From Capsicum annuum (taxonomy: Eukaryota > Streptophyta > Magnoliopsida > Solanales > Solanaceae), in assembly GCF_002878395.1 (NCBI RefSeq), contig NW_025861053.1, forward strand, positions 45,630 through 109,629: a stretch of 64,000 bases of DNA, in the 5' to 3' direction. The position numbers were made by a program, and so were the translations under genes. Under the pieces are notes generated by a model, which did not search any database, was not told the DNA's origin, and worked only from the letters and a program-made list of their open reading frames with translations. Shown one piece after another: positions 61,650 through 64,000 of this stretch. Position 1 is the first letter of the stretch. Every line of letters begins with the position of its first letter.

Positions 61650-61966
61650 TATGAGCGCAGAGATTACTTCTCCAGTTGGAGGATCTGCTACCCCTCTGGT
61701 TAAAATTTTTACAAGGAAGAAAATTGTAAAAAAGGTTCCCATGGTGAAAACTCCAACAGATATGAGTTGAAACCTCCTAATATGGGAAGTGTCAAGGAAG
61801 CGGAATCTTAAAAAATAAGAGGAAGAGTAAAACTGGTGGCGATAGTATGTCTGTCAAGCAGGACACTGTTGTGAAGAAAACAATTAAGAGAAAAATAATT
61901 AAGAGGGTTCCCAAAAGAAAAGCAACATCTACAGACACCAATAATAGGGTCCATGTTGGTAGTTAA
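61650..61966 (+). pseudogene. Possible gene relic with Lys/Arg-rich repeats
   Basis: One frame ends in RKKIVKKVPMVKTPTDMS (about 61707-61770). After a +1 shift, a 39-codon frame (61847-61966) carries KKTIKRKIIKRVPKRKA and stops at TAA. The two basic motifs resemble each other, which suggests one disrupted coding exon with an internal repeat. It weakly recalls the basic repeats of plant SAP-domain CCAR1/SRM1-like nuclear proteins as I remember them; this is a guess. It lies directly after an LTR tail. Confidence 0.35.
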
Positions 61967-64000
61967 TTTATAAGAACCGAATTTGTTTTCCCTTAAATGA
62001 GTGAGAATGAAAATTTTAGTCCTAATTTCTTTTGCTTTCCTTATATTACTAGGAACTAAATTTATCATTTTTCCTTATATTTCAAGGGACTAGAAGAAGG
62101 ACTGAGACTTTATTCTGGACAATTTTTGAGTTAAACTTTTATTATTAGGAGGTTTGTTGGAGCTTCAATTAGATTAAGTTATATCATTGGTCATAGAGTA
62201 GTATCAAATGTGTTTGCTTGCTCATTTCAATCAACAATAAATTCCAAAAAAATGTATATTTTGATTTATAGATGTACAAACTTTAAAAATTGAGACAAGC
62301 GAGCATTTCAATTTTGGCTATGAAATTTGAAATGACAGTTTTTACAATTTTTGAATACGCATAAAAATATAACCAATTAAATAATATTTTTTAAAGAAAA
62401 ATACAAATACTTATGGAATATTAGATAGCGATATATGTGTGATTATAATAGTTGTAGTGCTTCTTGAAGCGCATAACTATTTTCTTAGATTTTGGAAGAA
62501 TCCACATTTGGTAGAATTTTATGCTCCTTAAAAATATAATAAAAATAAAATTTTGCTTAAATTTATTTTTTAGTGGCTAATATTCACCAATTTGTCACTC
62601 GACTTACATTGAAAATATTTCTAAATTGATTTATAGATGAATGAATATCAAATAATTTCACATATTAAACACTGATCAAAGCTATGAGTTTAACAAATGG
62701 GTAAAGAAAAAGAGAAATTTTACTCATTTAAAGAAAGGTATTCAAGAAGAAGATTAATCAGGCGCATATTGTCTTACTAATCTTTATTAAATGAAAATGT
62801 ACATTATACTTTAATGAGATTTTCTCCTTAATGGTAACAAAGTAAACTTTTAATTATTTTGGGATCTAGGATGAGGCTCCTCTCAATTACTCATTCTCTT
62901 CATTCTCCCAAGTTCTTATTTTGTTGGGAGCCATATTTCATAATTAAGAATTAAAAACAAGGTTCTAAATATGATTACATAAATGAGTTACCAACTTTAT
63001 GGACAACCAAACACAGTTCACACATATGAGTCGTAAGTTGAATTCACAGTGCATACATAGCCATACTTGCCCAAACCAATTTTTGAAGCTATTGTTAAGG
63101 ATCTGATGCCTATGTATGTCCAACAGATAGACTACTAATGATATTTATGGACCATGTATGGAATTTGGGCTGGAAATAAGTGGCCCAACACATCTAAAAT
63201 AATTGTGCATTCTTCTGAATATTTCATTCATTCTTTTATTTTCAGGTTATAGCACTATATGTTTCTCTCCTAATCTTCCTCCCACTCCAAGGTATGCTTA
63301 AAATTCGAAAGCTACTCAATAGAAAGAGAACTTAAATGACTTTTGAGTTTCTACACATTACTAATTAAATAATTCATGCATGGCAAAGTTCTGAAGAAGA
63401 AATCTAAGGAAGATAATTGTATTTGTGGCTAAAAAATGTATTACCTCATTATATGTTTCTCTAAGTTTTGAGTAATTCAGATATTTTCACTTATTCCTTA
63501 TCTTATTTACATTCATGATTTCAGAGATTAGGATTCCAATCCTCCACCTTTTCATTTTGAAAGCCTGCAATGCTGAAATGTCTACTATCATAATCTACAG
63601 TTCTTACAACAATGAAACAGTGATGTTTTCAAATCATAAAATTGCACTAAATACTATTAGAAAGTTAAAGATGTTTTCAATGTTGGTTCAATCAAAATAT
63701 ATAGTGATAAAAAATAGTTCACCAGGGTCGAGAAAATCACGAACATGGAGCATGCAGTGTTGAAGCAAAAGATGATATTGACAAATATTGTTCTTCATTG
63801 AATGTCTCTCAACCAATTATTGGACCGATGATTCCATGTTGCTTTCAATGAATGTTGTGTAAATTCAAATAAATGTATTAAACTTCCAGCCTTCAAACCA
63901 GCTATCCAAAATTTATCTAAATGCCTCGAGATGTAAACTAAAGGTCCTACTAACCCCAAAATGATATTTCAAAATTAGTGAAACTGTCAAAATTCACATG
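61967..64000. other. AT-rich stretch with no recognised feature
   Basis: Short frames only (for example 63515-63763, 82 codons), with no recognisable domain, LTR end, PBS or PPT. It looks like low-copy intergenic DNA or very old repeats. Confidence 0.5.

Noticed and set aside
61375..61770. 131-codon frame with a hydrophobic segment, looking like a membrane protein
   Set aside because: Its first 86 codons are LTR tail and a T-rich tract (source of the hydrophobic run); only the last ~40 codons lie beyond the LTR end at 61632.

Overview
The window is plant nuclear heterochromatin built almost entirely of decayed, nested LTR retrotransposons of the Ty3/gypsy superfamily. No intact host protein-coding gene, rRNA, tRNA or CRISPR array is visible. 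The readable gag-pol remnants look like the Tekay/Del chromovirus lineage: a gag with a CCHC knuckle, then PR, RT, RNase H and integrase with an HHCC finger, ending in a WRNQxVExATWE-type chromodomain-like tail. The primer-binding sites match the plant initiator-Met tRNA (TGGTATCAGAGCC). LTR style and codon content suggest Solanaceae (Capsicum, Solanum or Nicotiana), probably pericentromeric. The species call is inference.

Layout. Positions 1-10184 are the LTR of a + strand element (A). It is split by a complete 8.5 kb non-coding + element (B, 1182-9723, 5-bp duplication GTCTA); A's own non-coding interior runs to 11876. Then come a minus-strand Tat/Athila-like 3' LTR with PPT and 3' interior (11877-14104), a + LTR tail (14105-14804), and a nearly complete minus-strand Tekay-type element M1 (14805-24454). 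An A-family LTR follows (24455-26547), truncating the gag of a minus-strand element Z (gag, PBS and LTR end 26548-27423). Z's LTR resumes at 55512-57859, because a 28 kb + strand element G (27424-55506, duplication ATAAC/ATAAT) sits inside it. G's own 5' LTR carries two further insertions: chimeric element D (28980-36062, duplication GTGAC) and minus-strand element M2 (36951-47950, duplication AGCTT). G's interior (48016-53019) holds a wrecked gag-pol. Beyond Z lie another minus-strand LTR start (Q, to 59058), unassigned AT-rich DNA, a + LTR tail ending at 61632, a possible gene relic with lysine-rich repeats, and about 2 kb with nothing recognised.

The three 5-bp duplications order the insertions: Z is oldest, then G, then D and M2. 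Across about eight LTR families two features recur. One is a quasi-palindromic, G+C-richer minisatellite roughly 70-520 bp inside the LTR start. The other is a splice-donor-like AAG|GTATGT about 450-780 bp from the start, paired in two elements with an acceptor-like tract beside gag. B and A appear to be non-autonomous Tekay derivatives that kept LTR, PBS, leader and PPT but replaced gag-pol with conserved non-coding DNA. All gag-pol copies carry stops, frameshifts or lost catalytic residues, so the locus is a retrotransposon graveyard.
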